Below, one piece after another: positions 17,953 through 26,681 of a stretch of DNA of 64,000 nucleotides. Positions within the stretch are counted from its first letter, which is position 1. Each line of letters opens with the position of its first letter. Origin of the DNA: Pedobacter jeongneungensis (lineage in GTDB: Bacteria > Bacteroidota > Bacteroidia > Sphingobacteriales > Sphingobacteriaceae). Both the position numbers and the translations under genes were made by a program. The stretch is from NCBI RefSeq assembly GCF_000633455.1, contig NZ_AYMG01000010.1:124001-188000 (forward strand), in the 5' to 3' direction. The notes under the pieces are model-generated. The model saw nothing but the letters and a program-made list of their open reading frames with translations. It ran no database searches and was not told the DNA's origin.

Positions 17953-19323
17953 GTGCAATTTTTATATCCCATAGGTTTACTGGCGCTTGCAAGCTTAATG
18001 ATCCCGCTCATTATCCATTTGTGGAATGTGAAACAGGGCAAAACCATTAAGATTGGTAGTATTGCTTTTTTGGGCGAAAGCTCGAGTGCAAGTTCGAAAA
18101 GTTTTAGGATTAACGATTGGCTTTTATTGGTACTGCGCTGTTTGCTACTTATACTGCTGGCATTTCTTTTGGCACAACCCTATTTAAAAAAAACAATACC
18201 GGTTAATAATAAAACAGGGTGGGTTTTGATAGATAAAAACAATTTCCCTCAGGTTTACAAAGCCCATCAAAAAACAATAGATTCCCTGCTTAAAAAAGGT
18301 TATGAAATCCACGATTTTAACTTAGGTTTTGTACAATTAACGCGAAAAGATACAACTGCTAATCAAATCAAGCAGCACAATAATCTAAGTTACACAACCT
18401 TACTTAGTGCCGCCAATCAACTGATTCCTCCGGCTGCTTCTGTTTATCTTTTTGCCGATCACCGCCTGAACCGTTTAGGTAACGAATTGCCAACTGTAAA
18501 TTATAAGCTGAAATGGATTCCGCTGAACCAAAGCGATACTTTAAGCAGCTGGATCACCACCTATTCGGGGAAGAAATATGAAGCAAAATCAAATCCATCA
18601 AATACAACTTATCAAGCTTTAAATCCTCAAGATGAAGCACCAATAAACATAGCTATACATGAAGCCGCTGGCATTACAGATAGTAAATACCTAATTGCAG
18701 CCCTAAAGGCAATAGCCAGTTTTACCAGGCGTAAAATTGTCATCAATCCAACTGATGAAAAAGCAGACCTGGGTTTTTGGTTATCCGATGAGGCTGTTTC
18801 TGTAAACTTTAAATCTTCAATTGTACCAAAGGGCACCTTATTTCGATATGAAAAAGGAAAAGTGCTTACCGCACCGTCGTTTATTAACCTTGATGGCCGT
18901 CAGATTAAATTGAGTAAAAGAATTGAGTCAAATAATGAGGCAGAAAAAATATGGAACGATGGTTTTGGAAATGCAATTTTGGCAAAGGAAAAAACAAATA
19001 ATTTGAACATTTTTCATTTTTACAGCCGTTTTAATCCACAATGGAGCGAACTGGTTTGGGATGGATTATTTGTAAAGGCATTGATGCCAATTGTTATTCA
19101 GGATAAAAACCCGGATAGTTTTGGCTTTGAAAATAACCCTGCTGATCAGCGTGTTTTATCACCTAAACAAAACGAAACAATTGAGATCAGCAAAAAGCAG
19201 TCTTTAACAAAAAACACTCAAAACGAGGCACTTGCGACTCTGTTTTGGGTAGCTGCTTTATTTATTTTTGTTACCGAGCGTATCTTATCATTCAGAAAAA
19301 AACCACAATATGTTAAAAACTGA
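17953..19323 (+). CDS. BatA-like membrane protein with N-terminal BatA domain
   Basis: A 456-aa inner-membrane protein that starts with GTG. The N-terminal BatA domain has two helices: FLYPIGLLALASLMIPLIIH followed by LWNVKQGK, then LLLVLRCLLLILLAFLLAQ. A large periplasmic part follows, with a C-terminal helix (LATLFWVAALFIFVTERI). It lies 3 bases after the DUF58 gene and overlaps the next gene by 14 bases. In Bacteroidota such proteins form a membrane complex with MoxR and DUF58 partners; the role is inferred from context. Confidence 0.85.
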   Translation: MQFLYPIGLLALASLMIPLIIHLWNVKQGKTIKIGSIAFLGESSSASSKSFRINDWLLLVLRCLLLILLAFLLAQPYLKKTIPVNNKTGWVLIDKNNFPQVYKAHQKTIDSLLKKGYEIHDFNLGFVQLTRKDTTANQIKQHNNLSYTTLLSAANQLIPPAASVYLFADHRLNRLGNELPTVNYKLKWIPLNQSDTLSSWITTYSGKKYEAKSNPSNTTYQALNPQDEAPINIAIHEAAGITDSKYLIAALKAIASFTRRKIVINPTDEKADLGFWLSDEAVSVNFKSSIVPKGTLFRYEKGKVLTAPSFINLDGRQIKLSKRIESNNEAEKIWNDGFGNAILAKEKTNNLNIFHFYSRFNPQWSELVWDGLFVKALMPIVIQDKNPDSFGFENNPADQRVLSPKQNETIEISKKQSLTKNTQNEALATLFWVAALFIFVTERILSFRKKPQYVKN

Positions 19324-21442
19324 AGGACAAAACTGGATACGTAGCTTAAAGATAAGGTGGATCAGTTTTTACCTGATCAGCACCATTGCCATCGCTTTGG
19401 CTATTGCTTTGCTGTTATCGGTTACGGGCTTTTATCTGCTACATTCCCCTGCCTGGATTTTTGCAGCTATTTTTCCTCTTATACTTGCTATTTTATTATT
19501 TAGCAAACCTGTTTGGAAGACCACCGACCTTGACGTTTCGAGATTTGTAAACAACCATTATCCCGAACTGGAAGAAAGTGCCGATTTATTGCTTCAAAAC
19601 GAAACAGCGTTATCTATGTTGCAGCAACTGCAGCGCAACAAAATAGAAAATATCATCCCAAATTTGGCACAGCCAAAAGAACCTCTTAAGAGATTATATT
19701 TTGGCTTAGCGATACTTGCTGTGGCTTTGCTCATCAGCTTTGGAATTACAAAAATCCCTCAAATTAGCAAAACAGATTCCATCATTCAGGAAAACAAAAA
19801 TCAAGTTCCTACGATAAAAGAAAATATACCGGCAGAAATTTCCGCTTTCAGCGCCACCATTATTCCACCAGCCTATACAGGAAAAGGTGAACGTAAACAA
19901 AAACAATTTACTATTGCTGCCGAAACAGGTGCAACAGTCAGCTGGAAAATTGAAACGAACATTGGTATCAAAAAGCTAAAACTTATTTTTAACGATAATG
20001 AAAGTATTTCCTTAAAAGCTTTAAATGCGGCACATACACAATGGATTTATAGTAAAACGATCAATAAATCTGGATTTTATCAGCTTGATCTTGATGGCAA
20101 AAAATCAGATCTCTACCAGATGGAAGTGATTCCAGATCTGCCGGTTACCATTAAAATCACACAGCCAAAACAGCATACTACGATTGATATCGGTCAGCCA
20201 CAAAAATTCGATCTGAAGGCATCGCTTAGCGATGACTATGGCATTAACGATGCTTTTATATCGGCAACTATGGCCAGTGGAAAAGGCGAAGGCGTAAGTT
20301 TTACAGAAAAAAAACTCTCTTTCAATACCAGCTTCGATAACAAGAAGAATATTTCATTAAATAAACTCATCGACCTAAAAAGCCTTGGCATGAAACCAGG
20401 TGATGAACTTTACTTTTTCATTAAAGCGATGGATAACCACGGGCAATCGAGCCGTTCGGATGTCTATTTTGTTTCAATTGTAGATACTACGGAACTTATG
20501 AGTTTGGCAGGCATGACCAACGGCGTTAACCTGGTTCCTGAATATTTCAGAAGTGAACGGCAGATTATTATCGATACTGAGAAATTATTAAAAGAACAAT
20601 CAACATTACCCGCTGCAACTTTTAAAACCAGAAGCAACGACCTGGGGATTGATCAAAAATTATTAAGGCTACGTTACGGACAGTTTTTAGGTGAAGAAAA
20701 TGAAACCGAAATCGGCGGTGATCATGACGACCATGATGAACATGCTGAGCATAAAGCTGAAAGTGAAAAATTCGGTGATGTTAGCGCTATTATGGATAAA
20801 TATGCCCATAAACATGATATTGCTGAAGATGCCACCTTCTTCGAACCCGAAATGAAAGCGCAGTTAAAAGCTGTTTTAACTGAAATGTGGAATGCTGAAC
20901 TGCGTTTACGAACTTATAAACCGCAGGAAGCTTTACCTTACGAATATAAGGCATTAAGATTACTCAAAGATTTGCAACAGAAATCGCGGGCTTATGTAGC
21001 GAAGACCACAGTTAAAGTTTCAGCTTTAAAACCGGAGAAACGCTTAAGCGGAGAGCTGGATAAAATTACACAGCCTGTGCAGAAAATGACTTTCGAGCAA
21101 AAAGAAAAACGAACGGTTTATTTAAAAACGGCACTTGCCTTATTAGAAAGCAGAAAAACAGGTAAAAACTTTACCGGGCAAGATCGGTTTTTGCTTGGCG
21201 AAACAGAAAAATATATGATCGGTGCCGCAGCAGATCATCCTTCAACCTATTTAAATGCCCTAGCAAGCTTAAGAAAGCTGATTACAGGAAATAGACCAAC
21301 GATTAAAGACATCGATCTGGTTCAACAGGCCATACAAAAAATGATTAATGTCGAACCGGCCAAACCACAAGTGCAAAATACTGCCCCGGCTTCGGCCTTG
21401 TACCAAAATTATTTTAATAACCTAAATAAAGCCGGCAGATAG
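19310..21442 (+). CDS. Large membrane protein with periplasmic domain (DUF4175-like), MoxR operon
   Basis: About 710 aa. Two N-terminal transmembrane helices (ISTIAIALAIALLLSVTGFY and a second near residue 50) are followed by a third near 135 and then a long periplasmic region with helical segments towards the C-terminus. It resembles DUF4175-type proteins found in these operons. A His/Asp-rich stretch, GGDHDDHDEHAEH near residue 468, could bind metal. I chose the ATG (MLKTEGQN) that overlaps the BatA gene by 14 bases; a TTG 42 bases earlier is less likely. Confidence 0.75.
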   Translation: MLKTEGQNWIRSLKIRWISFYLISTIAIALAIALLLSVTGFYLLHSPAWIFAAIFPLILAILLFSKPVWKTTDLDVSRFVNNHYPELEESADLLLQNETALSMLQQLQRNKIENIIPNLAQPKEPLKRLYFGLAILAVALLISFGITKIPQISKTDSIIQENKNQVPTIKENIPAEISAFSATIIPPAYTGKGERKQKQFTIAAETGATVSWKIETNIGIKKLKLIFNDNESISLKALNAAHTQWIYSKTINKSGFYQLDLDGKKSDLYQMEVIPDLPVTIKITQPKQHTTIDIGQPQKFDLKASLSDDYGINDAFISATMASGKGEGVSFTEKKLSFNTSFDNKKNISLNKLIDLKSLGMKPGDELYFFIKAMDNHGQSSRSDVYFVSIVDTTELMSLAGMTNGVNLVPEYFRSERQIIIDTEKLLKEQSTLPAATFKTRSNDLGIDQKLLRLRYGQFLGEENETEIGGDHDDHDEHAEHKAESEKFGDVSAIMDKYAHKHDIAEDATFFEPEMKAQLKAVLTEMWNAELRLRTYKPQEALPYEYKALRLLKDLQQKSRAYVAKTTVKVSALKPEKRLSGELDKITQPVQKMTFEQKEKRTVYLKTALALLESRKTGKNFTGQDRFLLGETEKYMIGAAADHPSTYLNALASLRKLITGNRPTIKDIDLVQQAIQKMINVEPAKPQVQNTAPASALYQNYFNNLNKAGR

Positions 21443-21444
21443 AT

Positions 21445-23229
21445 ATGGAATTTAACTACATCGCTATGCTGGCTGGTTTTTTATTAATGACCTTTTTGCT
21501 CTACAAAGAGGTTCGCAGGGCTAATCAAGCCAGGTTACTATGGCGAATTTTAGCAAACATAGTGGCTGTTGGCTGTTTCGTTCTGTTAATTGTACCGATC
21601 AGATATGAAACGCATCTAAAACAAAATCCTGATGAAATCATTTTACTCACTGAAGGTACAAACCTTGATTCAGTTGCAAACTTAAAAGGGAAAAAATATA
21701 CGCTTCCTTCGGTAGATTTAAAAAACACAAAGGCCACAACCATTGCTGATCTTTCTTATTTCCTAAAATCGAATCCCAATATCAGAAAACTAAATGTTTA
21801 TGGTTACGGTTTAACTGCAGCTGAATTGGAAAATCTTAAAGGATACCAGATCAGCTTCCACCCTTCAGCAAATCCTACCGGTATCATTGCTGCCAACTGG
21901 CCAGCCAAATTAAAAACCAGCGAACCGCTTCAGGTTCAGGGAATGTACCAAAATACAACGAAGGAAACGGTTAAACTTTTGCTTAAAGGTTTAGGTAAGG
22001 CGGTAGATTCTGTCAATATCGAAGCAAATGCTAATAAATCCTTTTCATTCAAAACAACACCTAAACAAACAGGGAAAGCTGTTTACCAGTTACTGGCTTT
22101 GCAGAAGAATGATACATTGGCTAAGGAAGCTGTTCCGGTACAAGTGGGCAACCAGGCATCGATGAAAGTGTTGATTCTGGCATCTTTTCCTGATTTTGAG
22201 TATAAATTTTTAAAAAACTGGCTATACGAAAATCAATATCCACTGGCTTTCAGAAGTCAGATCAGTAAAAATAAATATGCTTCCGATTTCCTGAATATGG
22301 ACAGTATAAACCTCAGCCAGATTAATGCTTTATCCTTAAAAAAATTCGACATCCTCATTATTGATGAAGAAGAATTAGCAGCCATAAGCCCCGGCGAGAG
22401 GTCCTCGATAAATATTGCAGTTAATAATGGAATGGGCTTATTAATCAGGGTAACAGACTCAAAAGCTTTAACAAGGCTAAGTGGTAAATCCAACAGGTTT
22501 GAAATTCCTCCTTTAAAAGGAAAAACACTTAATTTAATGCTTGCAGAGGATCATTTCAAGTTTAATCCATTGCCGCTTGAACAAGGATTATTTTTAAAGA
22601 CAAACCAAAATGAGCAGTCGGTTATTACCGATGCAAGCGGAAAAACGCTGGTAAATAGTAGCATTAGTGGCTATGGTAAAATTTTGACTTCGAGCATTTC
22701 TTCAACATACAACTGGATACTTTCAGGAGAAAAAACAGATTATGCTGCCTATTGGTCTAAACTTTTGGCCAATGCGGCAAGAAAAAGAAACGATATGCTG
22801 ACTGTAAACATCATTCCTCAATTCCCTGTTGTGAATCAAAAAACGAGAATAATTACAGATTTATCAGTAGCGGGCAAATTACCAATTTTGAAGGTCGATG
22901 ACGTTCAACTTAACCCACGACAAAATATGGAACTTCCTTTCCAATGGGATGCGCTTTATTGGCCAAAAAAAACAGGCTGGATCGATTTACAGGTAAACCA
23001 AAACATCGAGCCCATATATATTTATAAAAAAACCGATTGGCAGGCACTTAAAAACCAACAAAATTTAAACGATACGCATCAATTTATCAAGAATTTAGGC
23101 ACAGCTGTAAATAATACGCAGTTAAAAGATGTGGTTATAGAAGAAGAGATCTCAATCTGGTGGTTCTTTACAGGATTTTTACTCGCGGCTGCCTTTTTAT
23201 GGTACGAATCGAGAATTTTGGCTGTTTAA
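21445..23229 (+). CDS. Membrane protein with large periplasmic region, last gene of MoxR operon
   Basis: A 594-aa protein. Two helices near the N-terminus (MLAGFLLMTFLLYKE and LWRILANIVAVGCFVLLIVP) and one at the extreme C-terminus (WWFFTGFLLAAAFLWYES) place the large middle part in the periplasm. The middle contains a GATase-like alternation (MKVLILASFPDFEYKFLKNW, FDILIIDEEELAAISPGER) as seen in DUF4350 or BatA-type partners. It starts 2 bases after the previous stop. Function unknown but tied to the MoxR-DUF58 system by operon structure. Confidence 0.75.
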   Translation: MEFNYIAMLAGFLLMTFLLYKEVRRANQARLLWRILANIVAVGCFVLLIVPIRYETHLKQNPDEIILLTEGTNLDSVANLKGKKYTLPSVDLKNTKATTIADLSYFLKSNPNIRKLNVYGYGLTAAELENLKGYQISFHPSANPTGIIAANWPAKLKTSEPLQVQGMYQNTTKETVKLLLKGLGKAVDSVNIEANANKSFSFKTTPKQTGKAVYQLLALQKNDTLAKEAVPVQVGNQASMKVLILASFPDFEYKFLKNWLYENQYPLAFRSQISKNKYASDFLNMDSINLSQINALSLKKFDILIIDEEELAAISPGERSSINIAVNNGMGLLIRVTDSKALTRLSGKSNRFEIPPLKGKTLNLMLAEDHFKFNPLPLEQGLFLKTNQNEQSVITDASGKTLVNSSISGYGKILTSSISSTYNWILSGEKTDYAAYWSKLLANAARKRNDMLTVNIIPQFPVVNQKTRIITDLSVAGKLPILKVDDVQLNPRQNMELPFQWDALYWPKKTGWIDLQVNQNIEPIYIYKKTDWQALKNQQNLNDTHQFIKNLGTAVNNTQLKDVVIEEEISIWWFFTGFLLAAAFLWYESRILAV

Positions 23230-23244
23230 AGAAGTCGTGTTGCT

Positions 23245-23397
23245 GTCATCCTGAACGCAGTGAAGGATTACTCACCGATATAAAATGGACTGATAATAAA
23301 CCCTCCGACTAAGCTCAGAACGACTAATTGCCGGGGATGCCCCGCATTTGCAATCACTTAATAAAAATAAAAGATTCATCACTGCGTTCAGAATGAC
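23245..23397. repeat. Type A palindromic intergenic repeat
   Basis: It starts GTCATCCTGAACGCAGTGAA and ends TCACTGCGTTCAGAATGAC, so the ends are inverted repeats of the same family as the copies at 29246 and 30710. The centre is unrelated. Confidence 0.65.
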
Positions 23398-23420
23398 AAT
23401 GAGGAAAAAAACACAAAAAA

Positions 23421-23450
23421 TCTGTGTTTATCCGTGTTCATCTGTGGTTA
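23421..23450. repeat. Type E repeat fragment (CCGTGTTCATCTGTGGTTA)
   Basis: A short copy of the common sequence CCGTG...CTGTGGTTA. Related pieces lie near 29161 (reverse complement) and 30658, each next to type A repeats. Confidence 0.5.
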
Positions 23451-23574
23451 AAAACATCTTTTCACAAAAAATAGTTCCTTTTTCAGCTTTGAAACTAAAA
23501 TGTTATAATCAATTGGGCCTTTTTAGCCTCAAAATTGGCTATATTGAGATCGTAAACCTACTAAACTGAACCAA

Positions 23575-25209
23575 TTGAAAAGAAAAGATTTCCTCTACTT
23601 ATCCGGAATGGGTATGGGTGCATTACTCCTGCCCGACCTTTCTGCATTCGGAACTCCTATAGACCCTTTACAGGCTTTAGATGGAGTGGATGTAAAAATT
23701 AAAAAGGAACTGGCCGATGTTGCCCTTAATGCTGCAAAATCAAAAGGTGCAACCTATGCCGATATCCGCATCGGACGTTACCTGAACCAATTTGTAGCCA
23801 CACGCGAAAAACGTGTTCAGGGTGTTGCCAATACCGAATCGTATGGTGTGGGTATCCGCGTTTTGGCCAACGGGTGCTGGGGTTTTGCCGCAACAAACAA
23901 TGTAACCAAAGATGCCATTGCCAAAGCCGCCGAACAAGCTGTTGCCGTTGCAAAAGCCAATGCCAAAATACAGGGAGAACCTGTTCAGCTAGCCCCCCAA
24001 AAAGGTTATGGAGAAGTAAGCTGGAAAACACCGATCGAAATAAATGCCTTCGAAGTTCCGGTAAAAGAGAAAGTAGACCTGCTTTTGAACGTGAATGATG
24101 TGGCGATGCAGAATGGGGCCAACTTTGTAAATTCGGTTATTTTTGCTGTTAATGAGCAGAAATATTTCGCCTCTACCGATGGTTCTTATATCGATCAGGA
24201 TGTTCACCGCATCTATCCTACTTTCAATGTAACCAAGGTTGACCGCGAGTCGGGTAAATTTAAAACACGTAATGCCTTAAGCGCACCAAGCGGAAAAGGA
24301 TACGAGTATATGCATGCACGCCCCGAAGATAAAGTTACCGGAATTGTAACCCGTTACAAAGACCGTTACGATATGCTTGAAGATGTTAAAGAAGCAGCCC
24401 GTGTAGCCAACGAAAAAGTAAAAGCAAAATCGGTTGAACCGGGAAAATACGATTTAGTATTAGATCCTTCGCACCTCTGGTTAACCATCCACGAATCTGT
24501 TGGTCACCCTACCGAGCTTGACCGTGTTTTGGGTTACGAAGCCAATTACGCGGGTACCAGTTTCTTAACTTTAGACAAATGGGAATCGAAAAAATTCAAA
24601 TTTGGAAGCGATAAAGTAAACATTGTGGCCGATAAAACGCAGGTAGGCTCTTTAGGTGCTGTGGGTTATGATGATGAAGGCGTAAAATGCAAGAAATGGG
24701 ATCTGATCAAAGACGGGGTTTTGGTAAGTTATCAGGCCATACGTGATCAGGCACACATTATCGGGTTAACCGAATCAAACGGTTGCTGCTACTCGCAGGG
24801 TTGGGATGATGTGCAGTTCCAACGTATGCCAAATGTCTCACTTCAACCGGGCAAAGAAAAACTAAGTGTGGATGACATGATCAAAAATGTAGAAAAAGGC
24901 ATTTACATCATTGGTGATGGCAGTTTCTCGATCGATCAGCAACGCTACAATTTCCAGTTCGGCGGACAGATTTTCTACGAAATTAAAGAAGGTAAAATCG
25001 TGAGCATGCTCAACGATGTAGCCTATCAGGCCAATACACAAGAGTTCTGGAACTCCTGCAATTCGATCTGCGATGCAAGCGACTACCGTTTAGGTGGCTC
25101 GTTCAATGATGGAAAAGGTCAGCCTTCGCAGAGCAGTGCCGTTTCGCATGGCAGTTCTACAGCGCGGTTTAATGGAGTTAATGTTATCAATACAGCAAGA
25201 AAAATATAA
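23575..25209 (+). CDS. TldD-family metalloprotease homologue with Tat-like signal (paralogue 1)
   Basis: A 544-aa TldD/PmbA family protein, a zinc metalloprotease class that works as a TldD-TldE pair. The active-site motif HESVGH is at His306-His311. The start is TTG, giving MKRKDFLYLSGMGMGALLLP, a twin-arginine-like signal (K-R-x-F-L) that suggests export, whereas E. coli TldD is cytoplasmic. The TldE/PmbA partner begins 2 bases after the stop, so the pair is an operon. A second TldD copy follows further on. Substrate unknown. Confidence 0.9.
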   Translation: MKRKDFLYLSGMGMGALLLPDLSAFGTPIDPLQALDGVDVKIKKELADVALNAAKSKGATYADIRIGRYLNQFVATREKRVQGVANTESYGVGIRVLANGCWGFAATNNVTKDAIAKAAEQAVAVAKANAKIQGEPVQLAPQKGYGEVSWKTPIEINAFEVPVKEKVDLLLNVNDVAMQNGANFVNSVIFAVNEQKYFASTDGSYIDQDVHRIYPTFNVTKVDRESGKFKTRNALSAPSGKGYEYMHARPEDKVTGIVTRYKDRYDMLEDVKEAARVANEKVKAKSVEPGKYDLVLDPSHLWLTIHESVGHPTELDRVLGYEANYAGTSFLTLDKWESKKFKFGSDKVNIVADKTQVGSLGAVGYDDEGVKCKKWDLIKDGVLVSYQAIRDQAHIIGLTESNGCCYSQGWDDVQFQRMPNVSLQPGKEKLSVDDMIKNVEKGIYIIGDGSFSIDQQRYNFQFGGQIFYEIKEGKIVSMLNDVAYQANTQEFWNSCNSICDASDYRLGGSFNDGKGQPSQSSAVSHGSSTARFNGVNVINTARKI

Positions 25210-25211
25210 TT

Positions 25212-26528
25212 ATGGCCATATTAAGTAAAGAAGAAGCCCAGGCGATATTAAAAAAAGTAATTGGTTTTTCTAAAGCCGATTTCTGCGAAGTGAGTTTAAA
25301 TGGTTCTGACGGCGGAAATATCCGTTATGCACGTAATGCCGTTTCAACCGCAGGACAGATCAGTACCATGAGTTTAGGGGTAAGCTCAACCTTTGGTAAA
25401 AAAACAGGTGTAGCTACCATCAACGAATTTGATGACGCCTCTTTGCAAAAAGTGGTGAAAAGAGCAGAAGAACTGGCCATGCTGGCACCAGAAAACCCAG
25501 AGTTTATGCCACCGTTAGGTCCGCAAACCTTTGCAGAATCGAATACCTTTAATGCTAAAACTGCTGCCATGACACCTGATACCAGGGCAGAAATGGTTGG
25601 AAAAAGTTTAAGTGTATCAAAAGCAGCCGGTTTAGATGCCGCAGGTTTCTTAGAAAATTCGACACGTTTTAATGCCATCCTAAACTCTAAAGGTTTATTT
25701 GCCTACAATAAAGGTACAGATGTTTCTTTTTCGGTAACCGTTAGAAACAAGCAAGGAACGGGTTCTGGTTATGTTGAGCAAGGTTTTAATGATCTTGACA
25801 AAATGGATACCCTTGCCCTCAGCAAAATTGCAGCAAGCAAAGCCAATGGTTCTGCAGGAGCAAAAGCCATCGAACCGGGAAAATACACGGTTATTTTAGA
25901 ACCACTTGCAGCCAGCGATATCATTGGCAACATGTTCAGGGGATTTGATGCCCGAAGTGCCGACGAAGGTCGGAGCTTTATGAGCAAAAAAGGTGGTGGT
26001 ACACGTTTAGGAGAGCAATTGTTCTCAGAAAATGTAAATATCTATTCTGACCCTATGAATACCGAAATTCCATCTTCAACCTGGAATGGAGACGGTTTAC
26101 CTGTAAAACGGACACAATGGGTAGAAAAAGGCGTGGTGAAAAATCTTTCCTATTCGAGGTATTGGGCCGCACAAAAAAATGTTGAGCCGCTTCCTTTTAG
26201 CCGCAGCATGATTATCGAAGGTGGAACACAATCGTTGGAAGATCTGATCAAAAGCACTGAAAAAGGCATATTGGTTACCCGTTTCTGGTACATCCGCTCA
26301 GTAGATCCGCAAACATTATTACTGACGGGATTAACACGTGACGGTACTTTTTATATCGAAAACGGCGAAATCAAATTCCCGATCAAGAATTTCAGGTTTA
26401 ACGAAAGTCCGGTAATTATGCTCAACAATGTAGAGGCTTTGGGTAAACCCGTGAGAACAGGGAGCGGATTGATCCCACCAATGAAAATCAGGGACTTTAC
26501 TTTTACTTCATTATCAGACGCGATTTAA
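25212..26528 (+). CDS. TldE/PmbA-family protein
   Basis: A 438-aa partner of TldD. It lacks the HExxxH metal site, as expected of TldE/PmbA. The N-terminal domain (FCEVSLNGSDGGNIRYARN) and C-terminal segment (TEKGILVTRFWYIRSVDPQT, MIIEGGTQSLEDLIKSTE) fit the family. No signal peptide is visible, unlike the two flanking TldD copies, so either the partners end up in different compartments or the complex is exported by hitch-hiking. It lies between two TldD genes. Confidence 0.88.
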   Translation: MAILSKEEAQAILKKVIGFSKADFCEVSLNGSDGGNIRYARNAVSTAGQISTMSLGVSSTFGKKTGVATINEFDDASLQKVVKRAEELAMLAPENPEFMPPLGPQTFAESNTFNAKTAAMTPDTRAEMVGKSLSVSKAAGLDAAGFLENSTRFNAILNSKGLFAYNKGTDVSFSVTVRNKQGTGSGYVEQGFNDLDKMDTLALSKIAASKANGSAGAKAIEPGKYTVILEPLAASDIIGNMFRGFDARSADEGRSFMSKKGGGTRLGEQLFSENVNIYSDPMNTEIPSSTWNGDGLPVKRTQWVEKGVVKNLSYSRYWAAQKNVEPLPFSRSMIIEGGTQSLEDLIKSTEKGILVTRFWYIRSVDPQTLLLTGLTRDGTFYIENGEIKFPIKNFRFNESPVIMLNNVEALGKPVRTGSGLIPPMKIRDFTFTSLSDAI

Positions 26529-26553
26529 GGAAGCAATTCCCACCAAAAAATCC

Positions 26554-26638
26554 GTCATTGCGATGTACGAAGCAATCTTAATGCGCACGCTGGTAGCGAT
26601 CGTTGTAAGATTGCTTCGTTGTTCCTCCTCGCAATGAC
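26554..26638. repeat. Type B palindromic intergenic repeat
   Basis: It starts GTCATTGCGA and ends TCGCAATGAC, with internal GAAGCAATCTTA and TAAGATTGCTTC arms, so the whole can form one long hairpin. It sits between the PmbA gene and the second TldD gene. Confidence 0.75.
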
Positions 26639-26681
26639 GATTCTACTATGAATGACGACCTTTTATTATAAAAATTAAAAA

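Larger units (their letters stand above)
23230..23574. other. Intergenic region with type A and type E repeats
   Basis: This 345-base spacer between the MoxR operon and the TldD operon holds a type A palindromic repeat and a type E fragment. No promoter stands out. A 73-codon open frame across the repeats is not a convincing gene. Confidence 0.55.

Noticed and set aside
23348..23569. 73-codon open frame before the first TldD gene
   Set aside because: It reads through type A and type E intergenic repeats and has an improbable composition.
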